Shown in pieces: positions 17,580-27,540 of a stretch of DNA of 64,000 nt; within the stretch, counting starts at the first letter, position 1; the number at the start of each line of letters is the position of its first letter. The stretch covers positions 1 to 64,000 of the forward strand of contig NZ_VTPX01000016.1 in assembly GCF_008298015.1 (NCBI RefSeq). The letters run 5' to 3'. The DNA is from Salinicola corii (GTDB lineage Bacteria; Pseudomonadota; Gammaproteobacteria; Pseudomonadales; Halomonadaceae). A model generated the notes under the pieces. The model worked only from the letters and a program-made list of their open reading frames with translations, made no database searches and was not told the origin of the DNA. Made by a program: the position numbers and the translations under genes.

Positions 17580-17647
17580 TTGCATGCGCAAGCATATTGA
17601 CAAAACCAAGACTGTCTCGTAGATTTTAAAATACTTGCACGTGCAAG
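17580..17647 (+). promoter_or_regulatory. promoter flanked by two TTGC-N4-GCAA operators
   Basis: TTGACA (17597-17602), a 17-base spacer and TAGATT (17620-17625) form a good sigma-70 promoter for the FrnE-SMR-deaminase genes. TTGCATGCGCAA (17580-17591) lies just upstream of the -35 and the perfect palindrome CTTGCACGTGCAAG (17634-17647) lies over the expected transcription start. Both share TTGC-N4-GCAA, as expected for paired binding of a dimeric repressor such as the divergent MarR protein. Confidence 0.7.
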
Positions 17648-17710
17648 CAAATTCCCGATTACTGGTGCCATTGATCGCAATCGATTACCGGGAAACGAAA
17701 GGAGATGAGC

Positions 17711-18364
17711 ATGCCCATCACGATCTATACCGACTATGTCTGCCCTTACTGCCTGCTGGCAGAGCGCGTCATTGAGGATGTCATCGAGGGGCTGGACGTC
17801 GATATCCATTGGCGGCCCTACGAACTGCGGCCGGAGCCGGTACCGACCCTTCGTATAGAGGACCCCTATCTGCCTCAGGTCTGGGAGCAATCGGTATACC
17901 CGATGGCCGAGCGTCTCGGCGTGCCGATCAAACTGCCCTCACTGTCGCCCCAGCCCCGCACTGACAAGGCGTTTGAGGTCTTCGCGATGGCCGATGAGCA
18001 AGGGCTTGGACATGAGTTCTCGATGCGAGCACTGCAAGCGTTCTTCCAGGAAGAAAAGGATATCGGCCACACAGAAATACTGGCTGACCTGGGCACAGAG
18101 GTAGGCCTCGAGCACAAGGCCGTTCTCCAGGCGTTGGCAGACGGTACCTACCGCGAGCGGCATCGTGAGGCCCTTCGCCACGCACGAGAGGAGATGGCAA
18201 TCACCTCGGTCCCTACCATTGTGGTGGGCGAGCAGATTTTTCGTGGCATTCCCTCGCCGGGTGAGCTGCGTCGGGCTGTCGACCAGATCACCAATGCCAA
18301 ACCAATACCTGCCACCGAAACAGCGGGAGTAGCCCAAGCTAACCCAGGCCAACAAGAGCACTAA
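17711..18364 (+). CDS. DsbA-family protein, FrnE-like
   Basis: A 216-residue thioredoxin-fold protein with YTDYVCPYCLLAE (Cys11, Cys14), a helical insertion, and the cis-proline loop TSVPTIVVGEQIFRGIPS. No signal peptide, so it is cytoplasmic like FrnE, a disulphide oxidoreductase linked to oxidative stress. GGAG at 17701-17704 touches the ATG at 17705 but is 6 bases from the ATG at 17711, which is therefore preferred. First gene after the operator-flanked promoter. The C-terminal 20 residues are low-complexity. Confidence 0.85.
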   Translation: MPITIYTDYVCPYCLLAERVIEDVIEGLDVDIHWRPYELRPEPVPTLRIEDPYLPQVWEQSVYPMAERLGVPIKLPSLSPQPRTDKAFEVFAMADEQGLGHEFSMRALQAFFQEEKDIGHTEILADLGTEVGLEHKAVLQALADGTYRERHREALRHAREEMAITSVPTIVVGEQIFRGIPSPGELRRAVDQITNAKPIPATETAGVAQANPGQQEH

Positions 18365-18389
18365 CCAATTCTTTTCAGGAGAATTCATC

Positions 18390-18713
18390 ATGATCAGCTG
18401 GATTTACCTCGGAATCGCCGTGCTTTTTGAAATCACTGTCGCCTTCTCGGCCGGCAATGCGCAGGGGTTCACTCGACTATGGTGGACTATCGCTACCCTC
18501 GTCAGTGGCGCCATTGCCACCTTCTTCCTCAGCCTAGCTTTGCTCGATTTCGATGTCGGTGTGGGCTATGCCATCTGGACCTCCGTTGCCGGCGTCGGAA
18601 TCGTCGTCCTGGGTGCCGTGTTCTTCCAAGAGCGCCTCAATCTGAGAAAGCTGTCCGGCATCGCCCTGGTGATTGGCGGCGTCATCGGGCTTCGTCTGAG
18701 TGGAGCCGCCTGA
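18390..18713 (+). CDS. SMR-family multidrug/cation transporter, subunit 1
   Basis: The 107-residue protein has four membrane helices and the SMR membrane glutamate in LFEITVAFSAG (Glu14), plus YAIWTSVAGVGIVVLG in helix 3. Small multidrug resistance proteins exchange cationic substrates or guanidinium for protons. AGGAG lies about 9 bases before the start. It is followed 69 bases later by a second SMR gene, so the two probably form a heterodimer like EbrAB or MdtIJ. Confidence 0.9.
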   Translation: MISWIYLGIAVLFEITVAFSAGNAQGFTRLWWTIATLVSGAIATFFLSLALLDFDVGVGYAIWTSVAGVGIVVLGAVFFQERLNLRKLSGIALVIGGVIGLRLSGAA

Positions 18714-18782
18714 GGCGGAGGTCCACTTGAATTTTCGTAATTACGATATTTTCAGGATCACTAACCATAGAAGGGAAATGTC

Positions 18783-19175
18783 ATGTCCAACACTTCTAGT
18801 AACCAAACCAGTACCGGTCGCGCCTGGGTCATGTTGCTTCTCGCTGGCGCTTTCGAGATCGCCTACGCATTGAGCGTCGCGGGTAGCCAAGCCTTCACTG
18901 TACTGAGCTGGTCGATCTCGGCGATCGTATTCTTCCTGCTCACCCTTTACGCATTGAGCGTAGCGCTGAAATCGATCGATGTCGGGATTGGCTACGCCGT
19001 ATGGGCAGGGATCGGGGCTGTGGGCTCGGCCATCTTCGGCAGTTTCCTGTTCGATCAATCCCTGACGCTGACCCAGGCATTCTGGCTGGCCGTCATCATT
19101 GCCGGGGTCATCTGGCTGAAGCTGGCCAGCAGCGAGAAAGCCCAGCCTGAGAAACCAGGCCTTGTGGCCTCCTGA
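18783..19175 (+). CDS. SMR-family transporter, subunit 2
   Basis: The 130-residue protein has four membrane helices with GAFEIAYALSVAGSQ (membrane glutamate) and VGIGYAVWAGIGAVGSAIFG. Hydrophilic extensions at both ends (about 12 and 15 residues) make it longer than subunit 1, as is common for one partner of paired SMRs. The unequal pair suggests fixed opposite orientations in the membrane. Confidence 0.9.
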   Translation: MSNTSSNQTSTGRAWVMLLLAGAFEIAYALSVAGSQAFTVLSWSISAIVFFLLTLYALSVALKSIDVGIGYAVWAGIGAVGSAIFGSFLFDQSLTLTQAFWLAVIIAGVIWLKLASSEKAQPEKPGLVAS

Positions 19176-19255
19176 AGCCTAACGCTCCCTGCGAAAAGAT
19201 CTGCAGAAACTATGCTTGCCCTTTCTCCGCGGCTATCACCTGACAGGATTCACTA

Positions 19256-19738
19256 ATGGCTACTCATCCGCCGGAGTATATCGTTCGACTTATGGAAGAT
19301 GTGGTCGCGTACTCCACGGAACATGTCCGTGGCGGCGGCATTCCCTTCACGGCCTATGTTGTCGATGCCAAAGGGAATGTGCTGGGTCGCGGGGTCAACC
19401 GCGTTCTCGAGCACCATGATCCCACCGCTCATGCAGAGGTCGAGGCCATCCGAGATGCATGTAGGAATGAGGGTGTCACTAACCTACGCGGCTCGACATT
19501 GCTGGCCTCGGGGGAACCCTGCGCCATGTGTTACCTCAACGCGCTGTTCTCAGGTGTCGGGGAGGTAATTTACGCCGTCGACCGGGACGGTGCCGCCGAA
19601 GCGGGCTTCGATTACCGCAGCTCGTATCAGGTGCTAGCCGACTTCCCCGGTCGCTGGTCCATGAAGGTTCGCAAGTACTCCACACCTCAGGCTATCGAGC
19701 CATTCAATCTCTGGAGACAAAAAAGGACCTCGCGGTGA
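19256..19738 (+). CDS. cytidine/deoxycytidylate-type deaminase (nucleobase deaminase)
   Basis: The 160-residue zinc enzyme has TAHAEVEAI (His59, Glu61) and SGEPCAMC (Cys89, Cys92), the zinc and proton-shuttle residues of the CDA fold. Spacing and the surrounding RGSTLLASGEPCAMCYLNALFSGVGEVIYA fit the guanine/nucleoside deaminase group rather than the tRNA deaminase TadA. AGGA precedes the start at 19256. Fourth and last gene of the MarR-linked cassette. The true substrate is unknown and could be a xenobiotic or modified base. Confidence 0.85.
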   Translation: MATHPPEYIVRLMEDVVAYSTEHVRGGGIPFTAYVVDAKGNVLGRGVNRVLEHHDPTAHAEVEAIRDACRNEGVTNLRGSTLLASGEPCAMCYLNALFSGVGEVIYAVDRDGAAEAGFDYRSSYQVLADFPGRWSMKVRKYSTPQAIEPFNLWRQKRTSR

Positions 19739-19901
19739 ACACTTCTCAGGACAACGCCTAGACCAACCCACTATCAGCAGAAGCACCAGATTTTCCGATG
19801 ATCGCTATTGGCCTCATGCCCGAGCACCAAAGCAATCGGCCATCACCGGAGCCCATGACAGGAGTGATAGACTGCCCCTTTGTTCGACTTGCGAGGCTTC
19901 G

Positions 19902-21296
19902 ATGGACGCCACCGGTACCCACCCCCTCTCAGTCAGCGATCTCAACCACCAGGCCCGCCAGATGCTAGAACGCGGCTTCGGCGACTGCTGGGTCGAGGGC
20001 GAGATTTCGGGGCTGGCGCGGCCCGCTTCGGGGCATATCTACTTCAGCCTGAAAGACGCCAGGGCCCAGCTCAAGTGCGCGTTCTTCCGCAACCGGGCGA
20101 GCCTGTCGCGCACGCCGCTGAAGGATGGCGACCGGATCAAGGTTCGCGGCCGCGTCTCGATCTTCGAGCCGCGCGGCGACTATCAATTGATCGTCGACGC
20201 CGTGCAGCCCAGCGGCGAAGGCGAGCTGATGGCGGCTTACGAACGGCTCAAGCGGCAGTTGAGTGCCGAGGGTGTATTCGCCAACGCGCGGCCGCTGCCC
20301 TACCCGCCCCGCCATCTGGCACTGATCACCTCCCCCACCGGCGCGGCCATTCGTGACGTGCTGGCGGTGCTGCAGGCACGCTGGCCGATGGTGCATGTCA
20401 GCGTGTTCCCGTCGCCGGTGCAAGGTCGCGAGGCACCGCCGGCGCTGATTCGCGCGCTGGCCTTGATTAATCGTCAAGTAAAAGCCAATCGTCAGGCACG
20501 TTATGAATCAGCACGACAGGATGCCGAGCGTTCGGCGACCGAGCCCTTCGATGCGATCCTGATCACCCGCGGCGGCGGCAGCCTGGAAGACCTGTGGGCG
20601 TTCAACGACGAGCATCTGGTCCGGGCGATCTTCCACTCGACGCTGCCGGTGATGGCCGCCATCGGCCACGAGGTCGACACGACGCTGGCCGAATTCGCCG
20701 CCGACGTGCGCGCGCCGACGCCCTCCGCCGCCGCCGAACGGCTGGTGCCGGATCGCCGCGATCTCGAGGCGACGCTGAGTCAGCAGCGGAGAAGGCTTCT
20801 TCAGGCGTGGCGCGGTCGCTTCAACGCCGAGTCCCAGCGGCTCGATCATCTGCGTGCACGGCTGCGCCATCCCGGTGAGCGACTCGCCCAGCAGCGCCAG
20901 CATCTGGCAGGTCTGGATCGTCGTCTGCAACTGGCGATGCAACAGCGTCTGCAGCGGGAGCGTCAGCGGCTCGAGGCCGCTACCCGGCGCTTCACGCTCC
21001 ACGACCCGAGCCGCACGTTGCGCCAATCGCGGGAGCGTGTGGACCAGCTCACGCAACGGCTGGAGAGCGCCCAGCAGCGCCAGTTGCAGCGCGAACGCCA
21101 GCGGCTGGAAGGCGTGGCCCGGGAGCTCAACGCAGTCAGCCCGCTGGCCGTGTTGGGACGGGGCTACTCGATCCTCCAGGACGACGACGGCCAGGTCGTG
21201 CGCGCTGCCAGCCAGACCCAACCCGGCCAGATGCTGACGGCCCGCCTCGGCGAAGGGCGCCTGAAGCTGGAAGTGAAGCGGCGGCTGAAGCGCTGA
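19902..21296 (+). CDS. xseA: exodeoxyribonuclease VII large subunit
   Basis: The 464-residue subunit has an N-terminal OB fold (HPLSVSDLNHQARQMLERGFGDCWVEGEISGLARPASGHIYFSLKD), the catalytic core ALITSPTGAAIRDVL and ITRGGGSLEDLWAFNDE, the IGHEVDTTLAEFAADVRAPTPSAAAE motif, and an arginine/glutamine-rich coiled-coil tail. It degrades single-stranded DNA with XseB. In many gamma-proteobacteria it lies next to guaB; here a 3.2-kb cassette intervenes. Confidence 0.97.
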   Translation: MDATGTHPLSVSDLNHQARQMLERGFGDCWVEGEISGLARPASGHIYFSLKDARAQLKCAFFRNRASLSRTPLKDGDRIKVRGRVSIFEPRGDYQLIVDAVQPSGEGELMAAYERLKRQLSAEGVFANARPLPYPPRHLALITSPTGAAIRDVLAVLQARWPMVHVSVFPSPVQGREAPPALIRALALINRQVKANRQARYESARQDAERSATEPFDAILITRGGGSLEDLWAFNDEHLVRAIFHSTLPVMAAIGHEVDTTLAEFAADVRAPTPSAAAERLVPDRRDLEATLSQQRRRLLQAWRGRFNAESQRLDHLRARLRHPGERLAQQRQHLAGLDRRLQLAMQQRLQRERQRLEAATRRFTLHDPSRTLRQSRERVDQLTQRLESAQQRQLQRERQRLEGVARELNAVSPLAVLGRGYSILQDDDGQVVRAASQTQPGQMLTARLGEGRLKLEVKRRLKR

Positions 21297-21300
21297 GTCC

Positions 21301-22107
21301 TTAAGCGAGCCGCTCTTCGGGATCCCCCGGCTGCACCAGATGGATCCGTGTGCCGCCCTCGCCTTGACCCAGCCCGGGTTTGAGCCGCTGATCGGTATCG
21401 TAGTGCCCGCCGTTCTGGCGCCGGAAAGGGATAGGCGCGTCGCTGAACAGTCCCTCGAGGCGATGCCTGAGATCGGCCACCACCCGCTGCCAACCGGCAT
21501 CATCCAGGCGGTCGCTCGAGTAGACCGGGAAAGGCGGCATGACCGCCAGCCCGGGATAGAACAGCGTGCCATGCTGGATCGGCCACAGGATCTCCTCCAG
21601 GCTGCCATTGACGCCGCGATCGCTGTAGTGCGGCGCGCGCCCGCCGATCGGCAGGATCAGCATCGCCCGGCGGCCAGCCAGTACGCCTTCGCCGTAGCGG
21701 TCGCCCCAGCGTTCGCCACCGTGCTCACCGACACCATAGGCAAATCCGAAAGCGAACACCCGGTCGACCCAGCCCTTGAGAATCGCGGGCATGCCGAACC
21801 ACCACAGCGGGAAGCTGAACAGCACTGCATCGGCCCACAGCAGCTTGCGCTGCTCGTCGGCGATATCCAGGGTCTGGGTGTCGGAGGCATAGGCGTGGCG
21901 GGATTCGGCGATGTAGCTCAGGCGCTCCGGATCGACCGTATCGATGAAATCCTCGCGGTCGGCGCTCGCCTTCCACCCCATGGCATAGAGATCCGAGACC
22001 TGTACCTCATGCCCCTGCGCCTGCAGGAACTCCACCGCCAGGTCCTTCAAGGCGCTGGTCAGCGACTGGGGCTCGGGGTGGGCGTGGACGATCAGAATAT
22101 GGCTCAT
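21301..22107 (-). CDS. NAD(P)H-dependent quinone reductase (flavodoxin_2 / MdaB-like)
   Basis: The 268-residue protein starts MSHILIVHAHPEPQSLTSALKD, the phosphate-binding loop of NQO1/MdaB flavoproteins, and has LFSFPLWWFGMPAILKGWVDRVF and MLILPIGG. These enzymes reduce quinones by two electrons in the cytoplasm. It is some 40-60 residues longer than typical MdaB, at the C-terminus. It is convergent with xseA (4 bases apart) and divergent from a broken LysR gene. A 10-base direct repeat AATGATCGGG (22129-22138 and 22141-22150) lies in its leader. Confidence 0.85.
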   Translation of the reverse strand: MSHILIVHAHPEPQSLTSALKDLAVEFLQAQGHEVQVSDLYAMGWKASADREDFIDTVDPERLSYIAESRHAYASDTQTLDIADEQRKLLWADAVLFSFPLWWFGMPAILKGWVDRVFAFGFAYGVGEHGGERWGDRYGEGVLAGRRAMLILPIGGRAPHYSDRGVNGSLEEILWPIQHGTLFYPGLAVMPPFPVYSSDRLDDAGWQRVVADLRHRLEGLFSDAPIPFRRQNGGHYDTDQRLKPGLGQGEGGTRIHLVQPGDPEERLA

Positions 22108-22221
22108 GGTCCGGTTCCTTGTTGTGGCAATGATCGGGAAAATGATCGGGTTCGGACCATGATCTTGAGACGCCGTCTGGTATTGTAGAAATCCGATATT
22201 TTATGTCTTGGTATCAACTGA

Positions 22222-23156
22222 ATGGATATCGAACGGTTGGACCTGAATCTGCTGGTGACCCTCGACGCCTTGCTGGTGGAACGCAATGTCAGTCGCGCCG
22301 CCAAGCGTCTGCATCTCAGCCAGCCGGCACTCTCTGCCCGCCTGACCCGTTTGCGTGAACTGCTGGGCGACCCGCTGTTGCTGCCCGCCCAGCGCGGCAT
22401 GATTCCCACCCAGCGCGCGCTCGAACTCCAGGCACCGCTGCACGCTGCCATCGAGAGCGTGCGCCAGGTCGTCGCCACCGGCAGCCCGTTCGACCCGGCC
22501 ACGGCCAAGGCCACGGTCGCCATCGCTGCCAGCGACTATGTGCAGTATTCGGTCCTGATGCCGCTGGTGATGGCCTGAGCCGGGAAGCGCCGGGGCTCAG
22601 GATCGCCTGGCGGACGATAGATACCGGGACTCTGGATGCGCAGATGGCGCGCGGAGAGGTCGACCTGGCCCTGACGACGCCCGGGGCGGCGCCGGACAAC
22701 CTGCGCATGCGCACGCTCTATCGCGAGGCGTACATCGCCATCGCGCGCCCCGGCCATCCGGCCTTGTCGGACCGGCTCGATCTCGACACCTTTTGCCGGC
22801 TGGATCACGTCATCGTCTCGCCGGAGGGCGGCGGCTTTCACGGCCCCGTGGACGATGCCCTGGCCGCCGTCGGCTTGTCCCGACGCGTGGCACTGTCGGC
22901 GCCGGGATTCCTGGTGGTGCCGGAGATCGTCGCGCGCAGCGACATGATCGCGCTGGTCCCCACTCGGGTCGCTGCGGACCGCGTCGGTCGGGTACGGCTG
23001 CTGGATCCTCCGTTACCCGTTCCCGGTTTCGACATGGCCATGGTCTGGCATGAGCGCACGACCACTCATCCGCTGCACCAATGGCTGCGCCAGCGGATTG
23101 GCGAACTGGTTTCAGGTGCGCGTATGGATGGCAGGGAGATGCCGACGCGGCCCTAG
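22222..23156 (+). pseudogene. LysR-family regulator, single frameshift
   Basis: The first frame (MDIERLDLNLLVTLDALLVERNVSRAAKRLHLSQPALSARL) gives a complete winged helix and ends at TGA 22576-22578 after LVMA. The next frame continues at once as LSREAPGLRIAWRTIDTGTLDAQMARGEVDLAL and runs to 23156. Restoring one base in GCCTGAGC near 22571-22576 would give an intact regulator of about 311 residues. It is either a recent loss of function or a sequencing error. It would be the expected regulator of the divergent quinone reductase. Confidence 0.85.
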
Positions 23157-23172
23157 CCCGATGAAATGAAAA

Positions 23173-23199
23173 ACCCGATTCGACAGTGCCGAATCGGGT
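23173..23199 (-). terminator. intrinsic terminator after glrR
   Basis: Perfect 10-bp arms ACCCGATTCG and CGAATCGGGT enclose a 7-base loop. On the minus strand the stem is followed by TTTTT, so it ends the glrK-lipoprotein-glrR transcript. It may also slow transcription from the LysR side. Confidence 0.8.
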
Positions 23200-23280
23200 G
23201 ATCGCCCAGCGAGAGGGTCGCGTCGTTTCAGTTGGCCGGCTACCTCGCCTTGGCGAGTTCGGAGCGCCGACCAGCGGGGA

Positions 23281-24711
<1,431 letters not shown>

Positions 24712-24865
24712 GGGATTGGCACCTCCTGCCACCGCTTCACCTTATCGCTGTCGATGAGGATGTGTCACGCTCGATGTGACGCGGTCGCGCGCGCCGAGAT
24801 ATGGCCTGGCATCGCGCGGATGGCTTGGTTTTACGTGAGTGTGGGTCGCGCGGACCTGGCGCGTC

Positions 24866-25411
24866 TCAGTCGCGGGCGTTGATCGTCCGCTCGATGTCGG
24901 TCAGCGCTTCCAGCTTGTCCGACATCTCCTTGAGCTGTTGCTTCAGCTTTTCGTTTTCCTGCTTCAGTGCCTGCGTGTCGTTGCTGCCGACATTCCCCCG
25001 GCTCCCGTTCGAGCCTCGCAGCGCGTAGAGCTGCCGGCGCTCCTCCAGCTCGTTCAACCACTGCTGCAGGAGGGGCTGCAGCCGGGGCGGTGCCGAGCCG
25101 ATCGCTGCCTTGTAGAAGTTCGAGGCCTGGGCCCATTGGCCGGGGCCGTCCCAGGAGAGCACCACGGCACGCACGGCTTTCTGATCCATGCGGCTCTGAC
25201 CAACCCGCTCCAGCACCTCGTCACGCCACTCGTCATCGCCTCGCTGCGCTTCCAGACCGAACGCGACCCAGGAATCGACCAGGCAGACATTGTCGGCGTA
25301 GGTGGGAATGTCACCACAGCCATATTGCCTGGGTTCGCCGGAAAGGGACTGGCAGCCCACTAGCGCCATCATGCCGAACAGGACGAGCGTCGTTCTTATC
25401 TGACTGACCAT
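24866..25411 (-). CDS. QseG-like lipoprotein
   Basis: The 181-residue protein has a lipoprotein signal ending LVGC (Cys20), a middle region with two further cysteines (YGCGDIP, DNVCLVDSW), and a C-terminal coiled coil (ALKQENEKLKQQLKEMSDKLEAL). By position between glrK and glrR it corresponds to QseG/YfhG, an outer-membrane protein that modulates the kinase. Its start overlaps the end of glrK by 16 bases, indicating translational coupling. Sequence similarity to QseG itself was not testable. Confidence 0.75.
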   Translation of the reverse strand: MVSQIRTTLVLFGMMALVGCQSLSGEPRQYGCGDIPTYADNVCLVDSWVAFGLEAQRGDDEWRDEVLERVGQSRMDQKAVRAVVLSWDGPGQWAQASNFYKAAIGSAPPRLQPLLQQWLNELEERRQLYALRGSNGSRGNVGSNDTQALKQENEKLKQQLKEMSDKLEALTDIERTINARD

Positions 25412-26916
25412 GTTTCTTTCCTTGCCTCACCGCCCGGAAACGTCTCGTCCGGCGCGGCCTCATTATCGTGTTGCGCTCCGCGCACCGGGGCGCTGGCCCA
25501 TGGCAGCGTGAGCCGGAAGCAGACAGGCAATTCGGTGTCATCCACCAGCGCCAGCTGTCCATCCTGCAATCGGGCGCAGTCCGCGGCGACCGAGAGCCCG
25601 ATACCGGAGCCCTTGAGCGGTCCCTTGCGACGCGCGCCGCCCTGATAGAACGCTTCGAACAGGTGCTCGCGGTCCGACTCGGCGATGGGATCCCCGCTAT
25701 TGGCAACGTCCAGCGCCAGCCAGTCGCGCTGATGGGCGACACGAATCATCAATTCGCCACCGTCGCTACCATAGGCGATAGCGTTCGAAATCAGGTTGTC
25801 CAGCACTCGTGCCGTGCGTTCACGATCGGCCTGCCAGGTCAGCGGATGGTGTGGACTCTTGACCTGCATGCCTTTGCTGTCGAGCGCCAGGCGATGCTTG
25901 GCGAGAACCTCCTGAATGACCGTCGCCACATCGAACTGGGTGACCTTCATTCGACGACTGTTCTGCAGCAGATTGTAATCCAGAAGCTGCTCGATCAATG
26001 TCTGCAACTCCTGGCCATTTTCATCGATCAATCGCACGACCTCGCTCTGCCGCTCGTTGAGCTCTCCGGCCACGCCGTCGGACAACAGTGACGTGCCCTC
26101 GCGAACGCTGGCCAGCGGTGTTTTCAGCTCATGCGACATGTGGCGCAGAAACTGCTGCTTCTGCGCTTCGAGCTCGGACAATCGGCCCGACAACCAGGTC
26201 AGCCGCTCACCCAACTGGACCAGCTCGGCAGGCCCCTGGATGCGGGTGGGCGTGTCACTATGATCGCCGCTACCGAGACCGAAGATCCGTCGCTCGAGCT
26301 GGCGGATGGGGCGCGTGATCAGCCAGGTGAAGAACAGCATCAACATCAGACTGGCGGAAACGAGGGCGGCGGTCTGCATCCACAGCCGGGCCTTCACCGC
26401 ATCGGCCTGTTCGCGGATATCGGCGATACGCGCGTCGATCAGGTCGTTGGTGGCGTCCCTCACCGCGTCGGACTCCGAGGCAAAACCCGAGAATCGCTGC
26501 AGGAACGCCCCCATATCGTCGACCGACGCCTGCGGCAGAACCCGGAGTTGCCGGAAGCGCTCGACCAGCGACTGAAAGTCGGGATTGTCGCGCATCAGAA
26601 GCTCGTGCTGTTCGAGCAGTTCACCGAACTGTTGGGCCTTCTCGTTGTAGATATCGCGCAGGCCCTCTTCTTCGATGACCGCGTATTGACGCGCGCTACG
26701 CTCCATCTGCAGCGCCAGCGAGCTCAGCATACGGGCACGGCGAGTCTCCTCGACGGCCTGCCGAGCGCTCTGGTCGGCCAGGGTCGAGAGCTGCGACAGC
26801 GCCTGTCCAGCCTGAAACATCAGCACGGCTATCGGCAACATGACGACGACGAATGCCAACAGTACCAGTTGCAAAAGCGAGCGAGGCCGCCAACGTCGGG
26901 AGAGCTCGGTGGTCAT
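25396..26916 (-). CDS. glrK: sensor histidine kinase GlrK (QseE-like)
   Basis: From 26916 the protein has about 506 residues: a membrane helix (SLLQLVLLAFVVVMLPIAVLMF), a long helical periplasmic sensor, a second helix (LVSASLMLMLFFTWLI), HAMP, the phosphorylated histidine in LRHMSHELKTPLASVREG, and an HATPase domain ending GSGIGLSVAADC. Three upstream in-frame starts exist (26943, 26952, 27015); none has a clear ribosome site, so the start is uncertain. It should phosphorylate GlrR in response to an envelope signal. Confidence 0.9.
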   Translation of the reverse strand: MTTELSRRWRPRSLLQLVLLAFVVVMLPIAVLMFQAGQALSQLSTLADQSARQAVEETRRARMLSSLALQMERSARQYAVIEEEGLRDIYNEKAQQFGELLEQHELLMRDNPDFQSLVERFRQLRVLPQASVDDMGAFLQRFSGFASESDAVRDATNDLIDARIADIREQADAVKARLWMQTAALVSASLMLMLFFTWLITRPIRQLERRIFGLGSGDHSDTPTRIQGPAELVQLGERLTWLSGRLSELEAQKQQFLRHMSHELKTPLASVREGTSLLSDGVAGELNERQSEVVRLIDENGQELQTLIEQLLDYNLLQNSRRMKVTQFDVATVIQEVLAKHRLALDSKGMQVKSPHHPLTWQADRERTARVLDNLISNAIAYGSDGGELMIRVAHQRDWLALDVANSGDPIAESDREHLFEAFYQGGARRKGPLKGSGIGLSVAADCARLQDGQLALVDDTELPVCFRLTLPWASAPVRGAQHDNEAAPDETFPGGEARKETWSVR

Positions 26917-27074
26917 GGAATTCGCTCTATGCAGGATGCCCATTGGGGTCATGGATCGTTCCGCAAGGATAACATCTTTGTTGAATGCCCATTCGGGTCG
27001 AACCGTCGAGCGCATCTCCAGATCTCAGCCCCGCCAATCGACGATTGGCTCCGATCGTTCGCTGGGAATCCACT

Positions 27075-27102
27075 CAAAAAAAGAGGGCCGGCAGAGCCGG
27101 CC
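27075..27102 (-). terminator. intrinsic terminator of the candidate small RNA
   Basis: Perfect 8-bp arms GGGCCGGC and GCCGGCCC around a 3-base loop are followed on the minus strand by TC and seven T. No protein gene ends upstream of it on this strand, which itself argues for a non-coding transcript. Confidence 0.85.
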
Positions 27103-27531
27103 CAAGGTACGCAGGGAACTGAAGGGTCGAGAACGACCTTGAAATGCTGCCTGAATCAGCTATTCGAGACCGCTCCCGTGGCCCGAAGGCCCCGAAGCCG
27201 ATATTCGACTGAGCCATTCAGGGGCTATCGAATATCGGGGCGGCGAACCGCCTGCTTCGTCTTCGGGCCGGCCGTCAGACCTGCGTTTGTCAAGCCTGAC
27301 GACCGGCCGCAATGGGTCCCCTCTCGCGAGGGGGAAGGCATCCTTGCCGGGGCATCCTTGCCCAAGTGGTGCGTTTCCTTGCCCAATGGGCCGCACCCGT
27401 CTCATCGCAACCTAAGTCACACATCGCGTGGAGCAGACGCTGACGAACCCTGACGGCCCTGCACAGGGTAGTCGAAGAACCTGACAGGATTCGGCGAGAC
27501 GATTCCGAAGACGTCGTCTCGTCGCTCTCGA
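27075..27531 (-). ncRNA. candidate structured small RNA under sigma-54 control
   Basis: Between glrK and argA there is no convincing protein gene over 764 bases. Reading the minus strand from the sigma-54 promoter, about 455 bases precede an intrinsic terminator. The stretch is rich in long inverted repeats: 27198-27208 with 27228-27238 (11-bp perfect arms), 27266-27308, CCCCTC with GAGGGG near 27319-27334, and 27493-27517. Two tandem hairpins, GGC-AAGGAU-GCC (27348-27337) and GGGC-AAGGAU-GCCC (27363-27350), expose AAGGAU loops typical of CsrA/RsmA sites. In enterics the same position holds the GlrR-activated GlmY RNA. This one is longer, so its identity is inferred from location and structure, not similarity. 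Confidence 0.55.
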
Positions 27532-27540
27532 CAAGACTGT

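Noticed and set aside
26131-27453. 440-residue open frame on the plus strand across the glrK start and the intergenic region
   Set aside because: Most of it is antisense to glrK, and the rest crosses several hairpins and the terminator of the candidate RNA; no domain is visible.
27075-27531. RNase P RNA, 6S RNA, SRP RNA or tmRNA as identity of the structured region
   Set aside because: None of the conserved cores of these RNAs could be found in the sequence.
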